This document shows, one piece after another, positions 22,032 through 32,811 of a DNA stretch of 64,000 bases (position 1 is its first letter; every line of letters begins with the position of its first letter). Under the pieces are notes generated by a model, which was not told the origin of the DNA, searched no databases, and was given only the letters and a program-made list of their open reading frames with translations. This stretch comes from Bryoerythrophyllum caledonicum (Eukaryota; Streptophyta; Bryopsida; Pottiales; Pottiaceae): NCBI GenBank assembly GCA_963971425.1, contig OZ020526.1, positions 19,187,173-19,251,172 on the forward strand, given 5' to 3'. Both the position numbers and the translations under genes were made by a program.

Positions 22032-23060
22032 TCATATTTTTATGTATAGTATAGCACTTGCCGGAATTTGGTTGTAAACACTTGCACGTTTACAATTCCA
22101 TATGTCCATCTCTTCAAACCAACGACATTCTTGTTTTCGATTTGTCCGGTATTCGGTCAAGATAGTTTTGTACTTCTTCTTACAAGATAGCCATGTTCGG
22201 TTGAATCCTCGGATTCCCGCAACCGTTCGGACTTGTAACTTCACCCATGCATTCATACCTACAATAAATGACAAAAAATAGGATAATTATGGCCAAAAAT
22301 AAGCTCAAAAGGGGTGAAAAGGCAACTTGAATGAAAATTCCATCAAAGAAATTAGGACAGTTTTTAGTACAGTTAACACTTCGAAAACATCTAGGACATC
22401 AAAAAGCTTGTGATGGAGTGATGGCTATGGGAGGAATCTATTTGCTCTCTGGAGACCGGGGTTCAAATTCCCATGCGTGCAAGGAGATGGTAGGGCCCGA
22501 AACTAGACCCGCAAAGCCTTCGACGCAGTTTTAGGGGGAGGGGGGCATGGGCATGCGGCTAAGGCCAAGGCCTTCTACGGCCTCATCATACGGCCCACAT
22601 TCGCCACCATTCGCCACAAAAAATTCAACGTTTTGCAAAAGAAATTAAAAAATTTCATACCTTGTTTGCTTGTTGTTCTTGCAAACTCCTCGTCCATCTC
22701 GCCTCTTATTGCAATCAAGGTTTCGATTTCATAATCCTTCCATTTCGTAGGAGTTGCGTCCTCCTCATCCTATTCTTCACGTTGAATCACGGTTGCCTTC
22801 GCCTTTTTCTTTGATTTTTTCTTCACGGCAGTCTTCTCTTTTCTTGGACGACCTCTTTTCTTTAGAGGCGCTTCGGACACCTTTCTTGCACCTTCCTCTT
22901 CTTTCACCTCCAAAATCTTCTTTCCTCTCATGAACTCACTACGTGGGATTTGGGTGTCAACCTCTTCTAATTCTCTTTCACTATGTGGGAGTCTTCCCAA
23001 AAAATCTGTAGAAGTAGGGAGAATCGCACTAGGATGCAAATTGGGCAAGCTTGGCCCATG
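22032..23060 (-). pseudogene. Trihelix (Myb/SANT-like) protein with AT-hook, in-frame stop
   Basis: Two exons are visible on the minus strand: 23060-22661 and 22258-22032. Exon 1 begins after a plausible acceptor, so an upstream first exon may exist. It carries a lysine-rich AT-hook (KKRGRPRKEK). A TAG at 22772-22770 breaks the frame, which then continues with TPTKWKDYEIETLIAIRGEM, the first helix of a trihelix domain. The exon 2 part contains FNRTWLSCKKKYKTILTEYR and CRWFEEMDIWN, the usual third-helix region. The phase is kept across the intron. It probably bound DNA; it may be a decayed transcription factor or a transposon-associated Myb-like protein. A SINE-like insert lies in the intron. 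Confidence 0.6.
22404..22618 (+). mobile_element. tRNA-derived SINE-like insertion
   Basis: A B-box-like GGGTTCAAATTCCC lies at 22459-22472. It is preceded about 40 bp upstream by an A-box-like stretch (tgatggagtgatgg, 22411-22424). That is the internal RNA polymerase III promoter layout of tRNA-derived SINEs. The following body is GC-rich compared with its surroundings. Target duplications were not resolved, so the ends are approximate. It lies in the intron of the trihelix pseudogene. Confidence 0.5.
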
Positions 23061-23439
23061 CTAAAATTGCACTAGAGCAATTCTAGATGGTGCATTACTT
23101 GGAGGCAAAGAAAATGGTGTTGCAAATTTCATCCATTCGGAGTTTAGCTACCACGTGTGCCCTTCGAAATCTCTACACTCTCCGTCTACACTATATCCCT
23201 TTATTGAAAGAAAAGGTAGGGAAAAAAATCTTGGCAAAACAACAAAAAAAAACATGCAAAAAACAACACAAAACAATGCATACACAAGAAATTAGAGAGA
23301 GAGGAAATCGGGACATACGGCCTTTATCCACTTCTCTTACATTCCAACGGTCTCAAAAAAATGACGTCAAAAAATATTATTCCAACGTATTATAGTAACA
23401 TGGAAAAATTAGGGGGAAAATTTAATAATATTTTTATTT

Positions 23440-23575
23440 TGTATTTTTTTTCAGCCAATCATTGATTTTCAGCCCAACGGCCCCCTTATTTTCCGTGGAG
23501 CCAACCTCTTTGCCTCGACTCGACGAAAAACCCATTGGACCAAGAAACATTATCCACTCGGCAGAAAATAGCATA
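23440..23575. repeat. Dispersed repeat R3 (copy a)
   Basis: About 120 bp, from the ccaatcattgattttcagcc block to ccactcggcagaaaatagca, is closely similar to 42985-43110. The R1 MITE at 23576 begins directly after it. Confidence 0.7.
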
Positions 23576-24390
23576 TTAACCCCTAAAGGACCAAGGCAAT
23601 TTTTCCTCAAAAACACTCCAAAACTGCCATTTTCAGCACATTCAACACAAAATGATACAAAATATTTCTTTGAAAATTTAACCGTAGGATCTTGTACTAG
23701 AATTATATGAGAATGTGTGGTGAAAATTTTGGTAAGTTTGACCGCACGGATTGAAAGATATCAACCTTTGAAGTGAGACATAATCTCTTTCCGAGGTCAT
23801 ACTAAACACCTTCAACAAACTTCGACCACCTTCTATGGCAACTTTTTGCACAACGGGCCGTGAATTTATTATGTTAACTTGAAAAGGATCATGTTAGGCA
23901 CATGTGCACCAAATTTTAGAAGTAGAAGAGGTGTAGAAGATGTCCTAAAAAATCCTGCAATGCAACTATGTGCGGAGCATCAACAATACACTTCATATTT
24001 TGCATATATCATATCCTTCTCAAATTTTTGAAATTCACAAATCCGTACGGTAGATGCAAAGATCTCAATTTCCTTTCTAAGAGGACATTTTCTTTCTTTT
24101 AAATGGACAAAAACTAGAATTTCTATTGAATTTAGAAGTTATTAAAGTTTAGTGACAATATTTGTGATATGTCACATTAAATTGTTGCACTATTTGTATA
24201 TGCAAGTGAAAATAAATTGTAACTTTTGAATCGTAAGTCAGAATTCTACGAAATTTGTGTCTACGCAAAGCTAATCAAAAGTTGTCAATTCATTAAAAAA
24301 TTTCAGAAAATAATGCCTAGAATTGAGAACGTGGTACCTTACCCAAACTCAAAATGTCCTCCGAGGGGACATCGGTCCTTTAGGGGTTAA
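23576..24390 (-). mobile_element. Complete R1 MITE with TTAA duplication and exact TIRs
   Basis: The left end TTAA-CCCCTAAAGGACC (23576-23592) and the right end GGTCCTTTAGGGG-TTAA (24374-24390) are perfect inverted repeats with TTAA at both edges. The interior contains the reverse-complement R1 block ccgcacggattgaaaga near 23741. A TTAA duplication with CCC-starting TIRs is the hallmark of the piggyBac superfamily. There is no open reading frame of note, so it is a non-autonomous element of 807 bp between the flanking TTAA sites. Confidence 0.75.
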
Positions 24391-25127
24391 GGTAATTTCA
24401 AACTCCGTGGTCAATCTCCTTTTTTCAAGGTAGTGTAAAGCGAACTTGGACCGGGACGACTTCCTTGACCAATCACAGATTTTAGAGGGCCGTGGTCAAT
24501 CTCCATGGTCCGTAGTGTAAAGAGCCCCTAAGAGCTTGATGGTCTTCAATTCCTAAATTTTTGTGACAATTTCCCACCAAAAACACTTCAAAATTGCTAA
24601 TTCTAGTGCAACAAGTAAGGAAGGAAATAAAAACTTTCACTTTTAGTTTTTACTACAGTATTTTAATCAAATTTCATTCAATCTCAAGATCTCTCCAAGG
24701 ATCGTTGCAACAATACAAAGAAGAGTAGAACGAGAAGTAATTTAAGAGTGGAAGGGGGTAAGGAAGTTAAAAAGACAAGGAGCCGGATGTAGAATTTTAA
24801 AAAGGAAATGATAAAAATGATTTTTTTAAAATGGAAGCAGGGCAAAGGAGCAACTTCAAACTCCCTTGGTGGCCATTGGCATCCGATGCTACCAGCTGCC
24901 TTGTAGTTGTGTCTGATGCAAGGTCATGTCTAGAGAGAAAGAGTGAGATTATGGAGATTATGGGACTTGGTGGAGGTGTCGGTGGTTATATTATGCACAT
25001 TATGTCATACTTCCCGAAGATGGGATGAAGACTTTGGTGGTATTAGCCAGCCAAGAAAGTTCATAGTGCAAGTGAAGGCAGAAATTAGGCTTGCATTGCC
25101 CAAGGAAACAAGGGGTTGTTCACGTTA
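24391..25127. other. Repeat fragments and AT-rich spacer
   Basis: 24391-24535 matches the right part of the 42789-43390 element (shared block about ggtcaatctcctttttt). 24540-24660 resembles R1 internal sequence in reverse orientation. No gene is seen in 24660-25127. Confidence 0.5.
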
Positions 25128-25479
25128 AGGTAAGCCCCCTAAAACCGGCAAGTTAAGGAATGTGCATATATGGAGAGAGGAGATAATTATATTATTATTT
25201 TTCATTAATAGCCAATAGAATTACAATTCCAACCCAAGTGATTTCATATTTTTTCGATGAAAATTGAATTAGTTATGAATTTTCAAACTTTGTAGCCATT
25301 TTTAGTGGGTGGCCAGCAATAGGTACCCCCCATAACCAACGACCAAAAGTAAGGGTCTTGACTAATAGCAAACCTCCATTTGGAGCTGAGTTGGTGGTGA
25401 TGGGGTGGAAGAGGGTTGGGTGTATCCCAATTTTATAGGCGTTGGCTATGAGTTTTGGTTGGTTATGGGGTCCTTACCT
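25128..25479 (+). mobile_element. AGGTAAGCCCC-family MITE
   Basis: It begins AGGTAAGCCCCCT and ends in TTACCT, with the same interior as the complete copy at 59503-59862 but in the opposite orientation. The right tip is worn (gtcc in place of the G run). The flanks are TTA and AA, so a clean TA duplication is not certain here. Confidence 0.75.
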
Positions 25480-25956
25480 AAGTGGGAATTGAACTTGCTC
25501 TCTGGGGTTGGATCTGAAGATGATTTGAAGTTCCCAATCTTTGATGTGGGTGTCCACTTTGGGAGCCTCTTCCTCTCTCAACCTCTTGTTGTTAAAATGA
25601 ATTTTAAGTTTTAAGAGTCATTTGTGAAGTCACTCACAGATTATGTTTATAAAAGTGTCATTTGCTTGTTCTTGATGGTTGTTAGATTTATGGAAGCGCT
25701 TGGTGGTTTCTCAACTAGAGTGCTTATTAACTCTTTAACCCTTAAACATTAGAAGGTGTCCTTGGTGGCCATATTATTCTACATGTATGGTTTTGTGTTT
25801 GAACATGAGAAGGTTCAGATATTGAAATGACCTCCAAATGAAAGATGTTAGTTTAAGAGTCTTCAATCCAAAGGTGTATGTCTTGCTAAATTTTAACTCA
25901 ATTTTTGTATTCTACAAGATAAGATATGTGCATGTATATACGGTTTCTAACTATGT
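25480..25956. other. AT-rich spacer, no feature seen
   Basis: No coding potential, tandem repeat or family repeat was recognised in this stretch. Confidence 0.5.
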
Positions 25957-26568
25957 TTAACCCCTGAATGCAAAAAGTCTTCATATGGGCTTTTGCAAAC
26001 CTTGGGCATGTTTCCATGGTTGCAATTTATATTTTTGATACATACTTGTCACTTTTTAATTTTCTATTTTAAGACGTGGTCTAAACCTTCTTATTGAGAG
26101 TTCGGAGTATCATTCTAAAACATATGTTGTTTCCAAAAAAATAAAACTTGGCTTGGCACTTTTTGAACCTCCACTTCTTGCACAATTTTTTTTGAATATG
26201 CAACATCCCATCAATACTTCTAGAAATTAGTGTACAAGGAGTTAATTTCATGATCAACATGATGATGTTATAAACCTTAGGCCTTGTGTAGTGAAAAACT
26301 TTGGCACCAAGTGAGGTCAAAGTCTGTTGATCCACTCAATGCACGGATGAAAATAAACCATGTTTTTTACTTCAAACACTATAATCTTTCAATCCGTGCG
26401 GTCAAAGTTGATGAAATTGTGTGAACATGTTATATATTAAGTGCTAATGAGATCCTACGGTTTAAACTAGAAGTACAATTTTTTGTTTCCTTCCTTACTC
26501 ATTGCACTAGAATTAATGATTTTGAAGTGTTTTTGGTGTGAAATTGTCAAGGAAATTTAGGGGTTTAG
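25957..26568 (+). mobile_element. R1-family MITE copy
   Basis: The left end is TTAA-CCCCTGAATG and the right end TTTAGGGG-TTTA, so the flanking tetranucleotide is TTAA on one side and one base off on the other. The body follows the R1 order: the tgggcatgtttccatggttg block, the tgaacctccacttcttgcac block and the caatccgtgcggtcaaag block. Confidence 0.7.
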
Positions 26569-27529
26569 GAAAAAGGTCTAAGTCCATTTTTGCGTTGTTT
26601 GGATCACAAAATGATCATAGCATACTCAGGTAAATGAAATCACGTCAATTATTGAAATTGAAAACTTTTGATACCAAAATCACCCTATTAAATTACTACA
26701 AAGTTCAAATCTAATTTCATGTTATAAACTTAGATAAAATGAAGTTAAGTTTTGGAATAGATATATAAAACTAATTAACTATCACACTATTGCAACAAAA
26801 TTCCTATTTTAAGCCGTTTGATTGAATATACTCATTTATTTCTTTAGATTACTAGTAAAAGTTTCTTGCTTTGATAAATTCCAACTCTAACCCCTAAATG
26901 ACCAATCATAGGAATTTTAGAGGAATCTCTACTACATTGATTGAATTTTTTTTTGAAGGTTTGTTGGTATTTTTAAAAATCATTCATATGAGTTTCTTAT
27001 TAAATGGTCATTACGAGCTTTTATTTGTGTGGTTGAGCACATCTATGACTGTCACTATGCAAGACAATCTTTGAATTCCAAGTGCATAAAAAACTAAATT
27101 AATTCTCATATAAAATTTAGAATCAAGAATAGAATATAGAAGTAGGATTTAAGAATAATATGTCGTTTGTCTTTAAAGGCAATTTTTCTTATAAAACCAT
27201 TGTAAGAGAAATATGTTGTCTTTTGTTTAATACAATACCTCAAAAAGCAACTCCATAGTAATAACAATGAGATCATAGTGCCTTTTATCAACTTTGTTAT
27301 TTATAGTTATAAACACATACTTCAACTCTACTTGTAGACTTGACAATTGTGAACAACCCTTTTTTTGGCAATTTGGAGCCAAAAGGCAAAAAATCCAAAA
27401 ACGAATATTCTCCAACAAAGTGGAAATTCTATGATTTTATATTGCCAAAATTTCATTGATGGCTGTTGCTATATTGCCATCTTGCCACTAATGAACAACG
27501 ACAACTCCATTCTGTCACCAAAAAAGATG
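26569..27529. other. AT-rich spacer, no feature seen
   Basis: Long AT-rich sequence with frequent stops in all frames and no recognised repeat. Confidence 0.5.
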
Positions 27530-28489
27530 TACAATAGGGTGACATTCAAATTGGCCGTTTAGTAGTTCCAGGGATAGTGTCCTACACTGCTGCCAACTTT
27601 GACACCCTCCCCAAAGCTGAGAAATTGTTATTTTACCATGAAAATTTGGGAACAGCATCATCTTTATGTTGAAAACATGCATACCAAATTTCAAGTCCAG
27701 GAGACTTATACAAAAAAACTTATGCAAGATCTACCAACATGGGATAGCTGTGAGAAAAGTGTCACAGCTGCCAACTTTGACACCCTCCCAAGAATTGAGG
27801 AAATTTTTTTTTGCCCATGAAATTTTTGGAGCAAAAACATTTTTATGTTGTTTGCATGTGTGGAAAATTTCAAGTCCAAAAGACCCATACAAAAGAAAAT
27901 ATTCCAAATCTACCAACATGTGTAGTTTTGAGAAACAAAGGGAAAAACCATTTTACTACTTCCAACTTTGACGCCCTCCTTAGGATGGAGTTTTTGTTGA
28001 TACATAATGAAATTTTTGGCACAAGATCACCTCTACGCTGGTAACATGTAGGATAAATTTCAAAGCCAAAAGACATACATAAAAAAAATTATTCCATATC
28101 TATCAACATGTGTAACTATGAGAAACAATTTGAAGGTCATATTGAAAATGTCAAAATATCTTTGACACCTCATGCTTTTTCATTGAACTCAATCATGTGA
28201 GTAAGCCACCAAACATAAATGCTTCTCAAAAAGATCAATAACATCTAAATGAAGAAGTGAAGAGGTGTTCCATGCAGAAGAATCCACTTGGCCATAAAGT
28301 GTGCATTAGACACATGACAAATTTTTTCTTCTAAATATTTATTGAACACTATGTAAAGGGAATGGTGTGTGTGATTTGCGATAGACTGAATGTTGAGACA
28401 ATCCTCAAAACAGAGAGTGTTGTATTGTAGGATGCATGAGTGTTGATTCACATTGGGCATACATGATGAGTGATTAAGAGCAAAACGAT

Positions 28490-28735
28490 TTTTCATGTAT
28501 GCATATGGGCTTGTGTTTTGGCGACCCTTCTCTCTCCTCTCTGCTCCAGCGCCTTGGCTCCCTTCTCTCCCCCTTGCTCTGCTCCAGCCCTGTTCTCCTT
28601 CCTCTGCCAATTGTCACGTGTCAATCCTGCAACCCCCTTTGCTCTGCTCTAGCCCCTTGGCCCCCTTCTCTTCCCCTTGCTCTACTCTAACCCCTACTCT
28701 ACTGCTGTAGCTAGCATCACGCACTCTATAAGTTT
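28490..28735 (+). promoter_or_regulatory. CT-rich leader of the Tc1 transposase
   Basis: This pyrimidine-rich stretch has several variants of ttgctctgctccagcccc upstream of the transposase ATG. A TATA-like CTATAAG lies at 28725-28731, close to the start codon. A promoter or leader role is inferred from position only. Confidence 0.35.
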
Positions 28736-29742
28736 ATGATGGCAATTTCAGATGAAATTCGTGCTCGCATCATAGGTTTGAGTGAGGGAGGATTTACAAG
28801 AGTTCAAATTGCAGCTACTATTGGAGTTCCTATTAGAACAGTTACAAGGTTAGTAAAAACGTTTAGAGAAGATGGAACCTACAAGCGCAAACCTTGCGGT
28901 GGAAGTCACGCTAAAAAGCTTAGTGATAGAGATGTTCGTAGTATTGTGCATTACTCAAAAATTCATCGTTGCTCTTCACTCTCAGAGATTACCAATGCAT
29001 GTCCTACTCAAGTGTATAGACGTACTATTCAAAGGGTCTTACATAAAAATGGCATTTTTAGTCGAATTGCAGTCAAAAAACTTTTTTTGACACCTCGTCA
29101 CATGTCTCAACGATTAGCTTTTGCTCAGAAGTACCGTGGACGGAGTGCAAAAGAGTGGGAGCGTGTTGTTTGGACAGATGAATCTACTTTTGAAATTGGA
29201 AAAAATTCTCGGCAAATTCATGTTTGGAGAAGTGCATACGAGCGTTATTCATCAAGTTGTCTAGCTCCTACTTTTAAAAGTGGAAGGACTTCTTTAATGA
29301 TTTGGGGCGCATTTGCCGGAGGACAAAAGTCAGAACTTGTCTTTATGCCTAAAGGTCAACGTTCTGCTAAGGATTTTATAGAAGTGGTTTACGATGCCAA
29401 ATTGGTTCATTTCATGGGTCAAATTCCACCAAGAGTGCTTATGGAAGATGGGGCACCCGTCCATAGGAGCAAAATATGTGAAGAATGGAGACAAAGCCAC
29501 CTTCTCAAAAAGCTCAACTGGCCTGCAAACTCTCCCGATCTCAATCCAATCGAGAACGTTTGGAGGATGTTAAAAGATGTTGTGCAACATGGCAAACAAT
29601 GCCCTGAAAGCTTAGATGTGTGAAGGTAGTTCTTGAAAGAGAGTGGAAGTTAGTCAATGGTACAAAGCTCCTTCAACTATGTCATTCTATGCCCTCTAGG
29701 TTACTAGCAGTGATTGACGCTAATGGAGGACATACACGTTGA
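28736..29742 (+). CDS. Tc1/mariner-superfamily transposase, DD34E, one frameshift
   Basis: The open frame 28736-29623 encodes 295 aa. The N-terminus carries a helix-turn-helix (GFTRVQIAATIGVPIRTVTR) followed by a second paired-like helical region. The catalytic triad is complete: WTDEST, MEDGAPVH and NSPDLNPIENVW, with exactly 34 residues between the second Asp and the Glu. The frame stops at 29621-29623. Frame-shifted codons from 29620 to 29742 read VVLEREWKLVNG and SRLLAVIDANGGHTR, which is a normal Tc1 C-terminus. A one-base indel near 29620 therefore truncates the last ~40 residues. The stop of the shifted frame falls at the inner edge of the right inverted repeat. The shortened protein may or may not be active. 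Confidence 0.9.
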
Positions 29743-30314
29743 AAGATATGGAATAACTTTTTTGTGTACATCTTTTGGCTTTGAAATTTATCTCACATGT
29801 TACCAGCGTAGAGATGATCTTGTGCCAAAAATTTCACTATGTATCATCAAAAATTCAATCCTAGGGAGGGCGTCAAAGTTGGAAGTAGTAAAATGGTTTT
29901 CCCCTTTGTTTCTCAAAACTACACATGTTGGTAGATTTGGAATATTTTTTTTTGTATGGGTCTTTTGGACTTGAAATTTTCCACACATGCAAACAACATA
30001 AAAATGTTTTTGCTCCAAAAATTTCATGGGCAAAAAAAAATTTCCTCAATTCTTGGGAGGGTGTCAAAGTTGGCAGCTGTGACACTTTTCTCACAGCTAT
30101 CCCATGTTGGTAGATCTTGCATAAGTTTTTTTGTATAAGTCTCCTGGACTTGAAATTTGGTATGCATGTTTTCAACATAAAGATGATGCTGTTCCCAAAT
30201 TTTCATGGTAAAATAACAATTTCTCAGCTTTGGGGAGGGTGTCAAAGTTGGCAGCAGTGTAGGACACTATCCCTGGAACTACTAAACGGCCAATTTGAAT
30301 GTCACCCTATTGTA

Positions 30315-31365
30315 CAAATCTATGCTTGTAGAGAAAGTTTGGTTTTCTATGGTTTTAGGACAGATTTTGTGTCCAAATGTGTGCTCTTCAAAACATTTGT
30401 GTAGCCACTCTAGCTATGAGCATGAAACCAAAAGAAAGGGGTTGATTGTGAACTTTGAGGAATATTGTCTTTGTTCATGTTGATATTTGACTTTTCATTT
30501 TTACTCCAAAGTAAAGAGATTTTTCCTAAATTCTTTAATTAGCGCTGAAGTGGTACTATGATGTTTAACCCTTCACCGCCCAACTTTGTTTATGGAAAAA
30601 CCAAAAATTTTATTGATTTTTTCCTTTAAACTAGATTTGATGGAAATATAATGCCTTATTTAGTATCCAACCTTACATAATTGAACTCAAACTATGACCT
30701 AAACTATGGGGAGAATTTGCACAAATTCCAACGGTTGATGGAAGAAGAACTCCAATCCTCAATAGGGGGCTAGAGTGAATGAAGTGTCTGTTTGTTCCAC
30801 CACTAAATCAATGTCCACCAAGCAAAGGTTTAGTAGTATGGAACTACTCTCCTCTACGATTGATGGAATAGATTATAGTAGTTAAAGTTACTGTGTATTG
30901 ATAGTGAAAACTGTGGATTTTGGAGGGTGTACTACTTTCAACCACCAATAGATTCTTGCAAGAATTTTTGTACTTTGAATAAATCAGTTCATACGTGCAC
31001 TAGGTTGATAGCTTTGCATTGACATATCATATGTGAAGAAAATATTTATACACAATTATTGATGATTTTTTTGCTTGTGTCTACTTGATTGTATACAAAA
31101 ATGTTCCAAACTTATACGGAAGTTTTGTATGTAAGGAGAAGGATCAACAATCACAAAACAATGAGGAATGACTTAAAGACAAAGTTCAATCAAAATTTTA
31201 GACCAAAATCAATGTGCATGTGTGAAATACAACATAGTTTGAGGCATGGTATTCCCTACATACACTATATTTTAGTGTATCTGAAGTATTTTGTGTAGTA
31301 TTCCTAGCTTTTCCATGAATTCTACAACTCCAAATCATGATATGATTGATGGAGAGTGTTCATGT
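30315..31365. other. AT-rich spacer with an R4 repeat fragment
   Basis: 30715-30860 resembles 43115-43250 (shared block about gtctgtttgttccac and tatggaactactc). Nothing else is recognised and no gene is seen. Confidence 0.5.
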
Positions 31366-31865
31366 AAGGTAGAGGCACCCAATTCTGATCACCTAAGCTA
31401 GTTGGGGACTTAAATGACATTGTATGTCACAAAAAATTATATTGAAAGATGCGGAATTAGGAATGAAACTCAACAAATATTTTTTCAAATTTAACCTCAA
31501 AGATTTGCAATTGACATAGAATTTTAAAGCCCAAAAACCACCGGAGCCCATAATCAAACTACAAAGTAGATGAGATTTAGAGCCCTCTTTTGCCCAATGC
31601 CAACAAGTGAGAATGAGTAACACAGAGAAGACATGCCATGGATAACCAACTCATGGAGGGTACCCAATGCCAATCGGTCTTGTTCAACTTTCAAGGCAAT
31701 GCCATCAATGAAAGCTCAATTGAGGATGAACAGCCCAATACTGCACACATCATGACCCAATGCCGATAATGACTAGTGTTTTCAAATTTTGAGTTATCGG
31801 TTTCAGGTCACTTCATGCACCATGCCATGCATACGCTACTGATCGGAATTTGGTGCCTCTACCTT
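31366..31865. mobile_element. 500-bp MITE-like element with AAGGTAGAGGCACC tips
   Basis: The left end AAGGTAGAGGCACCCAATTC and the right end are near-perfect inverted repeats over about 25 bp (the right end reads GAATTTGGTGCCTCTACCTT). The interior is non-coding. A target duplication could not be assigned. Confidence 0.6.
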
Positions 31866-32811
31866 GATGAGTGTGCAACTATAAACCTCATATCTCGAAG
31901 CCTAATTCCTCATGGATTTCACGCAAATTGAGGTAGAGCACCTTCGGAGGCCCATTTTGGGCTTTCCTAAAGGGTTTAAGACTCGAAGGAGGTAGGCGAC
32001 CATACCAATCTACCACGCTCTCGTAGTAAATGCCTCCTAAAAGGCACCAAGTTCCCATGTTCCCTAGCGAGAACCACCCGCCGAGAACAGCCCCGGGCCA
32101 GCGCGGGCCGGGCAGACTGAAAACGTACAGTTGAAGAGCTTCGATAGTTGGCGGAGAGCTGCAGGCCCGGCCCGGCCCGGGTGCGGCGTGCCCGGCCCGT
32201 GCGAGGAGGTATGGCGTGGCTGCCTCTCACCGTTGTTGGGGGATGGCAACGCAGCCCGTCCCTTCTCCGCTTGGCCCTTTCCGCCTCCGCTGCGCATACC
32301 GCATCAAACGCCTTGCGCATCACTCACCGGCGATGGCCACCTTCGTCTTCCGCATTGACACGCCCAGCCTCGGTCCTCCACATCTCATCCCGCTTCCCGG
32401 CTGATCCGGCCAGGCTCACCGGGAGTCCGGCACAGGAAATCCGCAGATTGACGCAGCCATCGAGGTGGAGGCGACGGGAGAGGCGAGCGATGTGGAGAGC
32501 GGGCGCGGGGGGCGGGGTTGGGATCGGGTGACATGCGACGGCGGAGGGCGCATGCGGGCGAGTTGGTGCCGCAGCGGAGGAGAGGCGGGCGGAGGGCGCG
32601 TAAGCCGGGCAGAGGCAGAGGCAGAGGCAGCGGCGAGGACGACGACGACGACGCGGATGGTCGGGGCGGGGTGAGGCGGGCGATGGCGGGTCGGGTAAAT
32701 GTTGTAGGCGCGGGGTGAATATGGCGGCGCCTTGAGTTTCTGAGGAGTAGCGGTAGGACGGGAGCGGGAGTGGTGCTGCTGCGGTTACGGCGGCGCCTGG
32801 GTGGAGGTTGC
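31866..32811. promoter_or_regulatory. GC-rich promoter and 5' UTR region of the EPL gene
   Basis: Base composition switches from AT-rich to strongly GC-rich near 32050 and stays high through the gene. The region carries CpG-rich sequence and short G-rich repeats (ggcagaggcagaggcag near 32610). Long antisense frames here are composition artefacts. A start further upstream in the same frame (32770) is possible. Confidence 0.45.

Larger units (their letters stand above)
27532..30312 (+). mobile_element. Tc1-type transposon with ~580-bp inverted repeats
   Basis: The element is 2781 bp with TA on both sides (27530-27531, 30313-30314). Tips read CAATAGGGTGACATTC and the exact reverse complement. 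The inverted repeats run about 27532-28115 and 29730-30312; the outer ~400 bp is almost identical between arms. Each arm holds three copies of a ~175-190-bp subunit marked by the block CCAACTTTGACACCCTCC (near 27594, 27769 and 27961, mirrored at the right). Such spaced motifs are candidate transposase-binding sites. The single gene inside is a DD34E transposase that is intact except for one frameshift near its C-terminus. Confidence 0.92.

Noticed and set aside
27599..30245. Open frames of 60-100 aa in both arms of the Tc1 element, identical between arms.
   Set aside because: They are mirror images of the inverted repeats and have no domain; the stop-free length comes from AT-rich subunit structure.
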